Shown here piece after piece: positions 18,200 to 27,651 of a DNA stretch of 64,000 nt (positions are counted from its first letter, which is position 1; each line of letters starts with the position of its first letter). Below the pieces are notes generated by a model. It searched no databases and was not told the DNA's origin. It saw nothing but the letters and a program-made list of their open reading frames with translations. The stretch is from the NCBI GenBank assembly GCA_963735465.1, contig CAVTLA010000001.1, positions 4,030,001-4,094,000 on the forward strand. Reading direction: 5' to 3'. The stretch comes from DASZHJ01 sp963735465. GTDB lineage: Bacteria; Pseudomonadota; Alphaproteobacteria; ATCC43930; CGMCC-115725. The position numbers and the translations under genes are program-made.

Positions 18200-18372
18200 G
18201 ACGCCGTGCTAGCGTCCGCCGCGACGAGACAGGGAAGTCCGGTGCGAAGCCGGCGCTGCCCCCGCAACTGTAAACGGCGAGGCCGAGGCAACTGCCACTG
18301 ATCCCCTTGCGATCCGGGGATTGGGAAGGCGCCGCGGTCGACGACCCCGAGCCAGGAGACCTCCTCGTCGGA
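18200..18372 (+). ncRNA. Cobalamin (adenosylcobalamin) riboswitch
   Basis: The B12-box is nearly canonical: AGGGAAGTCCGGTG at about 18231, GCTGCCCCCGCAACTGTAA at about 18255, GCCACTG at about 18294, GGGAAGG at about 18322, and GAGCCAGGAGACC at about 18349. The order and spacing match the class that binds adenosylcobalamin and shuts down the downstream genes. It ends roughly 40 bases before cobU and should control the cobU-cobW-cobN-cobO-SYLF-cobQ run. The outer boundaries are approximate. Confidence 0.93.
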
Positions 18373-18408
18373 GCTTCTCGCAACCATCCTCGGAGGGAGG
18401 AAGGGGTC

Positions 18409-18990
18409 ATGCCGGAGTCTTCCTTTGCGCCTGATCCGTGCGCGCCTGCCGGCGCGTTGCCGCCGCTGACCCTGGTGCTGGGCGGCGCGCGCTCGGGCAA
18501 GAGCCGCTTCGCCGAGGCGGCGATCGAGCGCGCGGGCGACGGCCTCTATCTCGCGACATCCACCGCCGGCGACGCGGAGATGGCGGCGCGCATCCGGCTG
18601 CACCGCGAGCGCCGCGGGCCGCGCTGGACCACGATCGAGGAGCCCCTCGATCTCGCGGCAACGATTGTTGCCGAGGCGCGCCCGGACCGGCCGATCCTGG
18701 TGGACTGCCTGACTCTCTGGCTCAGCAACGTCATGCTGGCGGAGCGCGACACGGAGGCGGAGATCGAGCGCCTGCTGGCGGCGCTGGCCCGCGCCGGCGG
18801 ACCGCTGGTGCTCGTCGCCAACGAGGTGGGGCTCGGCATCGTACCGGAGAATGCACTCGCCCGCGCCTTTCGCGATCACGCCGGGCGGCTCAATCAGCGC
18901 ATCGCCGCGGCGGCGGACCGCGTCGTGTTCCTGGCGGCGGGATTGCCGATGATGCTGAAGGACACGCATCCCGCGGAGGCCGCCCGATGA
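18409..18990 (+). CDS. cobU: Adenosylcobinamide kinase / adenosylcobinamide-phosphate guanylyltransferase
   Basis: A 193-residue bifunctional CobU (CobP) that phosphorylates adenosylcobinamide and then transfers GMP. The P-loop GGARSGKSRFAE, the LVDCLTLWLSN block and VANEVGLGIVPEN are diagnostic. The start is ATG 18409 behind a strong GGAGGGAGGAAGGGG site; the longer reading runs back into the riboswitch and is rejected. It is the first gene under the riboswitch and overlaps cobW (ATGA, 18987-18990). Confidence 0.95.
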   Translation: MPESSFAPDPCAPAGALPPLTLVLGGARSGKSRFAEAAIERAGDGLYLATSTAGDAEMAARIRLHRERRGPRWTTIEEPLDLAATIVAEARPDRPILVDCLTLWLSNVMLAERDTEAEIERLLAALARAGGPLVLVANEVGLGIVPENALARAFRDHAGRLNQRIAAAADRVVFLAAGLPMMLKDTHPAEAAR

Positions 18991-20015
18991 GGCGCAAGAT
19001 CCCCGCCACCGTCATCACCGGCTTCCTCGGCGCCGGCAAGACGAGCTTGCTGCGCCATCTCGTGTCCGATGCCGGCGGCCGACGCCTCGCCCTCGTCATC
19101 AACGAGTTCGGCGAGCTCGGCATCGATCGGGAGATCCTCCTGGGCTGCGGCGTCGAGGGCTGCGCCGAGGACGACGTGATCGAGCTCGCCAACGGCTGCA
19201 TCTGCTGCACCGTCGCCGAGGATTTCCTGCCGACCCTGGAGCGGCTCCTCGACCGGCCCGATCCGCCCGACCACATCATCATCGAGACCTCGGGCCTGGC
19301 TTTGCCGAAGCCTCTCGTACAAGCCTTCGCCTGGCCGGAGGTGAAGGCGCGGGTCACCGTGGACGGCGTCATCGCCGTGGTGGACGCCGCGGCAGTGGCC
19401 GCCGGCCGCTTCGCCGGGGATCCGGCGGCGTTGGCGGCGCAACGTGCCGCCGATCGCGCCCTCGATCACGACAATCCCCTGGAGGAAGTCTTCGAGGATC
19501 AGCTCGCCGCCGCCGATCTCGTCGTTCTCAACAAGACGGATCTGCTGTCGGCGGAAAGCTTCGATCGCGTCGTGGCCGAGATCGGCGCTCAGCTTCGCCC
19601 GGCGGCGAAATGGATCGCCGCGCGCCACGGCGTGGTGTCGGCGGACGTGCTGCTGGGCCTCGCCGCGGCGGCGGAGGAGGATATCGCCAATCGCCCGTCG
19701 CACCACGATCTCGAGACCGGGCACGACCACGAGGATTTCGAGAGCTTCGTCGTGGCGCGCGGGCCGGTCGCCGACACCGTCAGCTTCCTCAGCCGTCTCG
19801 CCGAGATCGCCGACGCCCACGACATCCTCCGCCTCAAGGGCTTCCTCGACGTGCCCGGCAAGGAGTTCCGCCACGTGGTGCAGGGCGTGGGCGCGCGGCT
19901 GCAGCAGTATTTCGACCGGCCGTGGCGGCCGGACGAGCACCGCCAGAGCCGCCTCGTGGTGATCGGCCGCAAAGGCCTCGACCGCGCCGCCATCGCCGCC
20001 GCCCTGGAGGCGTGA
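18987..20015 (+). CDS. cobW: CobW GTPase, putative cobalt chaperone
   Basis: A 342-residue G3E GTPase. Walker A GFLGAGKTSLL, the metal-binding CxCC motif in NGCICCTV, Walker B IIETSGLA, and guanine-specificity NKTD are present. A short His-rich stretch (HHDLETGHDH) precedes the CobW C-terminal domain. CobW is thought to deliver Co(II) to the CobN-containing chelatase; its position between cobU and cobN, with overlaps at both ends, fits that. Confidence 0.95.
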   Translation: MRRKIPATVITGFLGAGKTSLLRHLVSDAGGRRLALVINEFGELGIDREILLGCGVEGCAEDDVIELANGCICCTVAEDFLPTLERLLDRPDPPDHIIIETSGLALPKPLVQAFAWPEVKARVTVDGVIAVVDAAAVAAGRFAGDPAALAAQRAADRALDHDNPLEEVFEDQLAAADLVVLNKTDLLSAESFDRVVAEIGAQLRPAAKWIAARHGVVSADVLLGLAAAAEEDIANRPSHHDLETGHDHEDFESFVVARGPVADTVSFLSRLAEIADAHDILRLKGFLDVPGKEFRHVVQGVGARLQQYFDRPWRPDEHRQSRLVVIGRKGLDRAAIAAALEA

Positions 20016-23000
20016 TGCATCTCCTCGCCGCCGAGCCCGGAATCATTGTCGACGGCGCGGCGGCGGTGGATCTCGGCCAGAGCGCCGGCGACATCGTCGT
20101 GCTCACGGCCGCCGATACCGAGATCGCCTGCCTCGCCGTGGCGCAGGCCGTGCTTACGGGGCGCGGCCCCAAGCGGCCGACCCTGCGCCTCGCCAATCTC
20201 CTGCGGCTCCGCCACAATCTTTCCGTCGATCTCTATGTGGACGGCGTGATCTCCGGGGCGCGGCTGGTGGTGGCGCGGCTCCTGGGCGGGCGCGGCTACT
20301 GGCCCTATGGCGTCGACCGGCTGGTGGAGACCTGCGCGCGCCAAATCGATCCCGCTGGCACTGCTGCCCGGCGACGAGCGCGAGGACGAGGAGCTGCGCC
20401 AGCTCTCCACCGTCGAGCCAGCCGCGCGGGAGCGGCTCTGGCGCTATCTCGCCGAGGGCGGCGCCGGCAATGCCGAGGGTTTCCTGCGTTTCGCCGCGCA
20501 TCTCCTCGGCCGCGACGAGAGCTGGCGCGAGCCGCAGCCGCTGCTGCGCGCCGGCCTCTACTGGCCGGGCATGGCGCAGCCGGGCCTGGAGGAGATCCGC
20601 CAGCACTGGCAGGCCGACGCGCCGGTGGCCGCGCTGGTGTTCTACCGCGCCCTGGTGCAGGCCGCGGACACGGCCCCGGTCGATGCGCTGATCGCGGCGC
20701 TCCGCTCACGCAACCTCAACCCGCTGCCGGTCTTCGTGCAAAGCCTCAAGGACAGCCAGGCCCAGGCGATCCTCGCCAGCGCGCTCGCCGATGCGCCGTC
20801 TGACATCGTGCTCAACGCCACGGGATTCGCGGTGGCCGCGCCCGGCGGCGCCCCGGTGCCGTCGCCCTTCGCGCCCTACGACTGCCCGGTCCTCCAAGTG
20901 ATCTTCGCCAGCGGCGAGGCCGGGCGCTGGCGCGCCAGCACCCGCGGTCTCGATGCACGGGACGTCGCCATGTCGGTGGCGCTGCCGGAGGTGGACGGCC
21001 GCATCATCACGCGGGCGGTCTCGTTCAAGGGCGAGGCACAGCGCGATCCCCTCACCGAGGCGGATCTGGTGCGCCACGTGCCCGTCGCCGACCGCGTCGA
21101 TTTCGTCGCCGACCTCGCGCGCAACTGGGTCAGGCTGCGCCGCGCCGCGCCTGACGAGCGCCGCATCGCCCTGGTGCTGGCGAACTATCCCAACAAGAAC
21201 GGCCGCATCGGCAATGGCGTCGGCCTCGATACGCCGGCGAGCGTGATCGCCATCCTGCGCGCGCTGGCCGCCGAAGGATATCGCGTCACCGATATTCCCG
21301 AGGACGGCGACGTGCTGATGCGGCAATTGCAGGCGGGCCCCACCAACGCCGCCACCCATTTCGGCCGCGACGGCGGCGAGGAGTTCGGACGCAACGACTA
21401 CGCCGCCTGGTTCGCCTGCCTGCCGCTGGCGGCGCAGACGCGGGTCTCCGAGCGCTGGGGAGCGCCGGAGCAGGATCCCCTGTTCCGGCCCGGCGATCTC
21501 GATTGCGGCCGCTTCGCGCTGCCGGCGCTGCGGTTCGGCAATGTCGTCGTCGCGATCCAGCCGGCGCGCGGCTACAACATCGATCCCGTCCAGGCCCAGC
21601 ACGATCCGGCCCTGGTGCCGCCCCACGGCTACCTCGCCTTCCACGCCTGGCTCGCCGACGGCTTCCGCGCCCACGCCGTCGTGCATGTGGGGAAGCACGG
21701 CAATCTCGAATGGCTGCCGGGCAAGGCTCTGGCGCTCTCGGCGGAGTGTTTCCCGGAAGCGGCGCTGGGACCGATGCCGAACCTCTACCCCTTCATCGTC
21801 AACGATCCCGGCGAGGGAACGCAGGCGAAGCGCCGCGCCCAGGCGGTCATCATCGATCACCTGACGCCGCCGCTGACCCGCGCCGGCAGCCACGGGCCCC
21901 AGGCGGAGCTGGAGCGTCTGGTCGACGAATATTTCGAGGCGGCGACCGGCGACGCGCGGCGGGTGAAGCCGCTGGCGCGCCGCATCCTCGACGTCGCCCG
22001 CGCGGCAGGCGTCGCCGAGGATTGCGGCATCGGCGCCGCGGAGAGCGTCGAGGCGGCGCTCCCCAAGCTCGACGCCTATCTCTGCGAGCTCAAGGAGCGG
22101 CAGATCCGCGGCGGACTGCACGTGCTCGGGACGTCGCCGACGGACGAGGCGGAGCTCGACCTGCTGCTGGCGCTCGCGCGGCTGCCGCGCGGGACGGCGC
22201 CAGCGCAGGCGTCCCTGATCCGCGCTCTCGCCAACGATCTCAATCTGGGATTCGATCCCCTCGACGCCGATCTCGGCGCGACCTGGCAGGGGCCGCGGCC
22301 CAAGGCGCTGGCCGGCGAGCCGCCCTGGCGCAGCCACGGCGACACGGTGGACCGTCTCGAAGCCCTGGCGCGCCGCCTCGTCGCGGGCACTGAGATACCA
22401 CCCGCGACATGGACGGCCACGCCGCCGGTACTCCACGAGATCGCCGAGCATCTGGCGCCGGCTCTGGCAGCCTCAGGCGCCGCGGAAATCAGGGGGATCC
22501 TCGCCGGCCTCGCCGGCCACTTCGTGCAACCGGGCCCGTCCGGCGCGCCGAGCCGCGGCCGGCCCGAGGTGCTGCCCACCGGCCGCAACTTCTATTCCGT
22601 CGACACCCGCGCGCTGCCGACGCCAGCAGCCTGGGCGCTGGGGTGGAAATCCGCGGCGCTTCTCGTGGAGCGCTACGCCCAGGACCACGGCAGCTATCCC
22701 CGCCGCATGGCGCTCTCGGCCTGGGGCACCTCGAACATGCGCACCGGCGGCGACGACATCGCCCAGGCGCTCGCCCTCATGGGCGTGCAGCCCACCTGGG
22801 AGCCCAGTACGGGCCGCGTGGTGGGATTCGAGATTCTGCCAGCCTCGCTGCTGGACCGGCCGCGGGTCGACGTCACCTTGCGCGTCTCAGGATTCTTCCG
22901 CGACGCCTTCGCCAACCTGATCGATCTCGTGGACAGCGCGGCCCGCGCGGTGGCGGCTCTCGACGAGACGCCGGAAGTGAATCCCCTGGCGGCTCGCGTG

Positions 23001-23771
23001 GCCGATGACAGCGCGGCGCTCGTCGAGAAAGGCCTGGCGCCGGCGGCGGCGCTGCGGCGCGCCGGCGCCCGCGTCTTCGGCTCCAAGCCCGGCGCCTATG
23101 GGGCGGGGCTCCAGACGCTCATCGACGAGAAGCTCTGGCGCGACGACGCCGATCTCGCCGAGGCCTATCTGGCCTGGGGCGGCTACGCCTATGGCGGCGG
23201 CGCCGAGGGGCGCGAGGACCGCGAGAGCCTGCGCCAGCGCCTGACATCCGTCGAGGCGGTGGTGCAGAACCAGGACAATCACGAGCACGACATTCTCGAC
23301 AGCGACGACTACTACCAGTTCGAGGGCGGCCTCGCCGTCACCGCGCGGCATCTCGCGGGCGTGGCGCCCACGGTCTATCACAACGATCATTCGCGCCCGG
23401 AGCGGCCGCGGATCCGCACCCTCGAGGACGAGATCGGCCGCGTGGTGCGCGCCCGCGTCACCAATCCCAAGTGGATCGCCGCCATGATGCGCCACGGCTA
23501 CAAGGGCGGCTTCGAGATGGCGGCGACGGTGGACTATCTCTTCGCCTTCGCCGCCACCGCGCGGGCGGTGAAGAACCACCATTTCGACGCGGTCTACGGC
23601 GCCTTCCTCGGCGACGCCGCGGTGCGCGAGTTCCTGGCGGCGCACAATCCCGCGGCGCTCGGCGAGATGGCGGACCGTTTCGCCGAGGCGATCGACCGCG
23701 GCCTCTGGAAGCCGGCGCGCAACAGCCTCGGCGCCGAGCTTGCCGAGATCAGGCGGACGGTGGCGCCGTGA
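20015..23771 (+). CDS. cobN: Cobaltochelatase subunit CobN (one frameshift)
   Basis: The large subunit of the ATP-dependent cobaltochelatase that inserts cobalt into hydrogenobyrinate diamide, about 1,250 residues. The N-terminus (MHLLAAEPGIIVDGAAAVDL to LVETCAR) is joined to the rest by a single-base shift at 20334-20342, where a GCGCGC run appears one base short; the expected ...CARAKSIPLALLPGD is then restored. The main body has HVGKHGNLEWLPGKALALS, GWGTSNMRTGGDD-like AWGTSNMRTGGDD and NHEHDILDSDDYYQFEGG. It would need CobS/CobT-type AAA partners, which are not in this window. ATG 20015 overlaps the cobW stop. Confidence 0.93.
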
Positions 23772-24394
23772 GCGACGACGAGATCCTCAGCGAGGACGAG
23801 ATCAACCGCCGCCACGCGGAGAAGGCGGCGAAGCGCAAGGCGGCGCGCGACCGCATGCTCGCCGGCAAGACCGAGGAGCGCGGCCTCGTCATCCTCCACA
23901 CCGGCACCGGCAAGGGAAAATCCACCGCCGCCTTCGGCATGGTGCTGCGCTGCCTCGGCCACGGCATGCGGGTCGGCATCGTGCAGTTCGTCAAGGGCGC
24001 CTGGAAGACCGGGGAGCGCGACGTGCTGCAGCGCTTCCCCGACCTCGTCACCATGCGGGCGATGGGCGAGGGCTTCACCTGGGAGACCCAGGACCGCGCC
24101 CGGGACATCGCCGCCGCCCGCGCCGCCTGGGAGATGGCCAAGGCGATGCTGGCGGATCCCGGCTATCGACTTGTGCTTCTGGATGAGATCAACATCGTCC
24201 TGCGCTATGACTACCTGCCGGTGTCGGAGGTGGTCGAGGCGCTGATGTCGAAGCCGCGAGACCTGCACGTCATCCTCACCGGCCGCAACGCCAAGCCCGA
24301 GCTGATCGAGCTTGCCGATCTCGTGACCGAGATGAAGCTGGTGAAACATCCGTTCCGCGCCGGCGTTAAAGCCCAGGCAGGTATCGAATTCTGA
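23768..24394 (+). CDS. cobO: Cob(I)yrinic acid a,c-diamide adenosyltransferase
   Basis: A 208-residue CobO (BtuR/CobA in Salmonella) that attaches the adenosyl ligand to the corrinoid. The nucleotide loop HTGTGKGKSTAAFG, VQFVKGAWKTGE, LLDEINIVLRYDYL and ILTGRNAKPELIELADLVTEM are typical. The GTG start overlaps the cobN stop (GTGA). It is followed after 22 bases by the SYLF gene. Confidence 0.95.
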   Translation: MSDDEILSEDEINRRHAEKAAKRKAARDRMLAGKTEERGLVILHTGTGKGKSTAAFGMVLRCLGHGMRVGIVQFVKGAWKTGERDVLQRFPDLVTMRAMGEGFTWETQDRARDIAAARAAWEMAKAMLADPGYRLVLLDEINIVLRYDYLPVSEVVEALMSKPRDLHVILTGRNAKPELIELADLVTEMKLVKHPFRAGVKAQAGIEF

Positions 24395-24416
24395 GCCAAA
24401 CCCATAGGGAGAACCC

Positions 24417-25094
24417 ATGAAACGCATCCTGACACTCCTGGCGGCCACGCTGCTGCTGGCATCGACCCAGGTGGCCCGCGCCTCCGACCAGCAGGAAGTC
24501 GTGGACGGCGCCACCATCGTCGCCGACAAGATCCAGGCCGGCGCCGGCGCCGCCACCAACATCCGCGAGCTCCTGCACCGGGCCCGCGCCATCCTGATCG
24601 TGCCCTCGCTCTTGAAGGGCGGGTTCATCCTGGGCGGCCAGGGCGGGACCGGCGTGCTGCTGGTGCGGGATGCCAACAACACCTGGAGCTCGCCCGCCTT
24701 CTACGGCATGGCCGGCGGCTCGCTCGGCCTGCAGATCGGCGTCGAGGTCTCCGAGGTCGCCCTCATCATCATGAGCGACAAGGCGCTGGAGGCGATCCTG
24801 CGCAACGAGTTCAAGGTCGGCGCCGAGGCCGGCCTCACCCTCGCCACCGTGGGCGCCGGCGCGGAGGCCTCCACCACCTCGAACGTGGGCGCCGACATCT
24901 ACTCGTTCTCGGAATCGAAGGGACTGTTCGGCGGCGTCGCGCTGCAGGGCGCGGCCCTCAATCCGAAGCCGGACTGGGACCGGGTCTACTACGGCCGCAC
25001 CATCGCGCTTCGGGATATCGTGATCGAGCGCAAGGCGTCGACCAGCGGCGCCACGCGGCTCCGCGCCGCTCTCGACCAGATCTCGCAGCACTGA
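24417..25094 (+). CDS. SYLF (YSC84) lipid-binding domain protein, secreted
   Basis: A 225-residue protein with a signal peptide (MKRILTLLAATLLLASTQ, cleavage near ARA-SD) and a SYLF/DUF500 domain covering most of the mature chain (LLHRARAILIVPSLLKGGF, GGQGGTGVLLVRD, IGVEVSEVALIIMSD). SYLF domains bind phosphoinositides in eukaryotes; the bacterial role is unsettled. The gene has its own AGGGAGAACCC site and lies between cobO (22 bases) and cobQ (2 bases), so it is probably transcribed under the B12 riboswitch. No biochemical link to B12 is known to me. Confidence 0.9.
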   Translation: MKRILTLLAATLLLASTQVARASDQQEVVDGATIVADKIQAGAGAATNIRELLHRARAILIVPSLLKGGFILGGQGGTGVLLVRDANNTWSSPAFYGMAGGSLGLQIGVEVSEVALIIMSDKALEAILRNEFKVGAEAGLTLATVGAGAEASTTSNVGADIYSFSESKGLFGGVALQGAALNPKPDWDRVYYGRTIALRDIVIERKASTSGATRLRAALDQISQH

Positions 25095-25096
25095 GC

Positions 25097-26581
25097 GTGA
25101 CGGCGGGACTTGCCCGGCGCACCCCGGCCCTGATGCTCCAGGGCACGGGCTCCGACGTCGGCAAGTCGCTGCTGACGGCGGGGCTCGCGCGCGCACTGAA
25201 GCGCCGCGGGCTCCGCGTCAGCCCCTTCAAGCCCCAGAACATGTCGAACAACGCCGCTGTCACCGCCGACGGCGGCGAGATCGGCCGCGCCCAGGCGCTG
25301 CAGGCCCGCGCCGCCGGCACCGCGCCCACCGTCCACATGAACCCGGTGCTGCTGAAGCCGCAGTCGGAGCGCGGCGCCCAGGTGGTGGTGCAGGGCCGCA
25401 TCCTCGTCAGCGCCGCGGCGCGAGAATACCAGGAGCTGCGCAAGCGCCTGCTGCCGCGGGTCCTCGAGAGCTTCGAGGTGGTGTCGGCCACGGCGGACGT
25501 GGTGCTGGTGGAAGGCGCCGGCAGCGCCGCCGAGACCAATCTGCGCGACGGCGACATCGCCAACATGGGCTTCGCCGAGGCCGCGGATCTCCCCGTCGTG
25601 CTCGTGGGCGACATCGACCGCGGCGGCGTGCTGGCGCAGATCTGCGGGACCCACCTGCTGCTGCCGCCGGCGGAGCGCCGGCGCCTCGCCGGCTACATCG
25701 TCAACAAGTTCCGCGGCGACATCTCGCTGTTCTCCGGCGGCATCGACGAGATCCGCCGCGTCACCGGCCTCCGCTCCCTCGGCGTCCTCCCCTTTTTCGA
25801 GCGCGCCCGGGATCTTCCCGCCGAGGACGCGCTGGCGCTGGAGCGCCTGCCGGTGCCGGCGCGCGCCGGGCGCCTGCGCATCGTGGTGCCGCGCCTGCCG
25901 CGCATCGCCAATTTCGACGATCTCGATCCCCTGATGGCGGAGCCCGCTGTCAGCGTGGAGCTGGTGCCGCCGGGACGGCCGCTGCCGCTCTGCGATCTCG
26001 TGCTGCTGCCGGGCTCGAAATCGACGCTGGCGGACCTGGCAGCGCTCCGCGCGGAAGGCTGGGACATCGACATTCTCGCGCATGTCCGGCGCGGCGGCGC
26101 GGTGCTCGGACTCTGCGCCGGCTATCAGATGCTGGGCCGCACCGTCGCCGATCCCGGCGGCATCGAGGGCGCCGCCGGCACGGCACCCGGGCTCGGCCTC
26201 CTCGACGTGGCGACCGTGCTCACCTCGGAGAAGGTGCTGCGGAGCGTCACCGGCGCCGAGCTGCGCAGCGGCGCCGAGATCGCCGGCTACGAGATGCATG
26301 TGGGCCGCACCGACGGACCCGGCACGGCGCGGCCGATGCTGCGCCTGGGGACGCGGCCCGACGGCGCGGTCTCCGCCGACGGAAGGATCATGGGCTGCCA
26401 CGTGCACGGGATCTTCGCCGGCGACGCCTTTCGCCGCGCCTTCCTGGAGCGCCTCGGTGGCAGCGCCGACGCGACCCTCGCCTTCGAGGCGCGGGTCGAG
26501 TCCGCCCTCGACGCGTTGGCGGATCATTGCGAGACGCATCTCGACGTCGCCGGGTTGCTGGAGATCGCCCGTGCGCGGTGA
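25097..26581 (+). CDS. cobQ: Cobyric acid synthase
   Basis: A 494-residue glutamine-dependent amidotransferase that amidates four side chains of adenosylcobyrinate diamide. The N-terminal ATPase (GTGSDVGKSLLTAGLARAL, PFKPQNMSNNAAVTADGGEIGRA) and C-terminal glutaminase (nucleophilic Cys in GLCAGYQMLG, catalytic His in GCHVHGIF) are complete. The start is GTG 25097. It is the last gene of the riboswitch operon and converges on cobD. Confidence 0.95.
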   Translation: MTAGLARRTPALMLQGTGSDVGKSLLTAGLARALKRRGLRVSPFKPQNMSNNAAVTADGGEIGRAQALQARAAGTAPTVHMNPVLLKPQSERGAQVVVQGRILVSAAAREYQELRKRLLPRVLESFEVVSATADVVLVEGAGSAAETNLRDGDIANMGFAEAADLPVVLVGDIDRGGVLAQICGTHLLLPPAERRRLAGYIVNKFRGDISLFSGGIDEIRRVTGLRSLGVLPFFERARDLPAEDALALERLPVPARAGRLRIVVPRLPRIANFDDLDPLMAEPAVSVELVPPGRPLPLCDLVLLPGSKSTLADLAALRAEGWDIDILAHVRRGGAVLGLCAGYQMLGRTVADPGGIEGAAGTAPGLGLLDVATVLTSEKVLRSVTGAELRSGAEIAGYEMHVGRTDGPGTARPMLRLGTRPDGAVSADGRIMGCHVHGIFAGDAFRRAFLERLGGSADATLAFEARVESALDALADHCETHLDVAGLLEIARAR

Positions 26582-26585
26582 ATTG

Positions 26586-27581
26586 TCAGAGACGGAGCAG
26601 CGCCAGCGTCGCCAGCAGCGCCACCTCGATCACGCAGGCGACGATGAAGACGTCCAAGGCGCGGCCGATGTCGCCGGCGCCCACCTGGGACCGGCCGCGG
26701 CCCACCCAGGGATCGTCCACCAGCTCGCCGCCATAGCGCCGCGGCCCCGCCAGCGCGATGCCGAGCGCGCCGGCCATCGCCGCCTCCGGCCAGCCCGCGT
26801 TCGGCGACCGGTGCTTGCGGGCGTCCTGCAGCATGGTGAGGACGGCCTCGCCGCCGGTGGCGGCGGGCAGCACGCAGGCGGCAAGGGTCAGCAGCAGGCC
26901 GGCAAGGCGCGCCGGCACGAAGTTCGCGAGATCGTCGAGGCGCGCCGCCGCCCAGCCGAAGTCGCGAAACCGCTCCGAGCGGTGGCCGATCATGCTGTCG
27001 AGGGTGTTGACCGCCTTGTAGGCGCAGAGGCCGGGCAGGCCCAGCAGCACGAACCAGAACACCGGCGCCACCACGCCGTCGCTGAAATTCTCGGCGAGAG
27101 ATTCGATGGCGGCGCGCGCCACCCCCGCCCCGTCCAGACTCTGGGGATCGCGGCCGACGATGTGACGGACCGCGTCGCGCCCGCCGGCGAGGCCGCGGCT
27201 CTCCAGGGCGCGCGCTACCGCGGCGACATGATCGTAAAGGCTGCGCTGGGCCACCAGCACCGCCACGGTGGCGATGACCAGCACGCCGCCCCAGGGCAGC
27301 GCCGCCGCCAGGCGATCGATGAGAGCGCCCACGACGGCGGCAATTCCCACCACCGCGAGCACGGTGACGATCCCGTTCCGGCGGCGCAGGTCGTCGGCAA
27401 GGTCGGACCGGTTGAGCCACGCCTCGATCGTCGCGATCAAGCGCCCCAGCAGCGCCACCGGATGCGGTACGTGGCGGAACAGCGCCGCGGGATCGCCGAG
27501 CACCGCGTCGACCGCCAGGCCCGCGATCAGGGCCAGCAGCGGATCGATGCGCACGGAATGGGCAGCGAGAAGCGGCAACAT
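26586..27581 (-). CDS. cobD: Adenosylcobinamide-phosphate synthase (CobD/CbiB)
   Basis: A 331-residue polytopic membrane protein that attaches aminopropanol (or its phosphate) to cobyric acid. Conserved blocks are DAVLGDP...HPVALLGRLI, RDAVRHIVGRDPQSLDGAGVA, ESLAENFSDGVVAPVFW, YKAVNTLDSMIGH and RKHRSPNAGWPEAAMAGAL. ATG 27581 is chosen because the family begins directly at the first helix; the 39 extra residues of the longest reading are unlike any relative. It is divergent from cbiX and convergent with cobQ. Confidence 0.94.
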   Translation of the reverse strand: MLPLLAAHSVRIDPLLALIAGLAVDAVLGDPAALFRHVPHPVALLGRLIATIEAWLNRSDLADDLRRRNGIVTVLAVVGIAAVVGALIDRLAAALPWGGVLVIATVAVLVAQRSLYDHVAAVARALESRGLAGGRDAVRHIVGRDPQSLDGAGVARAAIESLAENFSDGVVAPVFWFVLLGLPGLCAYKAVNTLDSMIGHRSERFRDFGWAAARLDDLANFVPARLAGLLLTLAACVLPAATGGEAVLTMLQDARKHRSPNAGWPEAAMAGALGIALAGPRRYGGELVDDPWVGRGRSQVGAGDIGRALDVFIVACVIEVALLATLALLRL

Positions 27582-27651
27582 GGGCGCGGAGCATTGGGCG
27601 ATGGCGGTCGCGTCGTCAACCGCGTCGTTGGGAACTGAAGGGGAAACGCGA

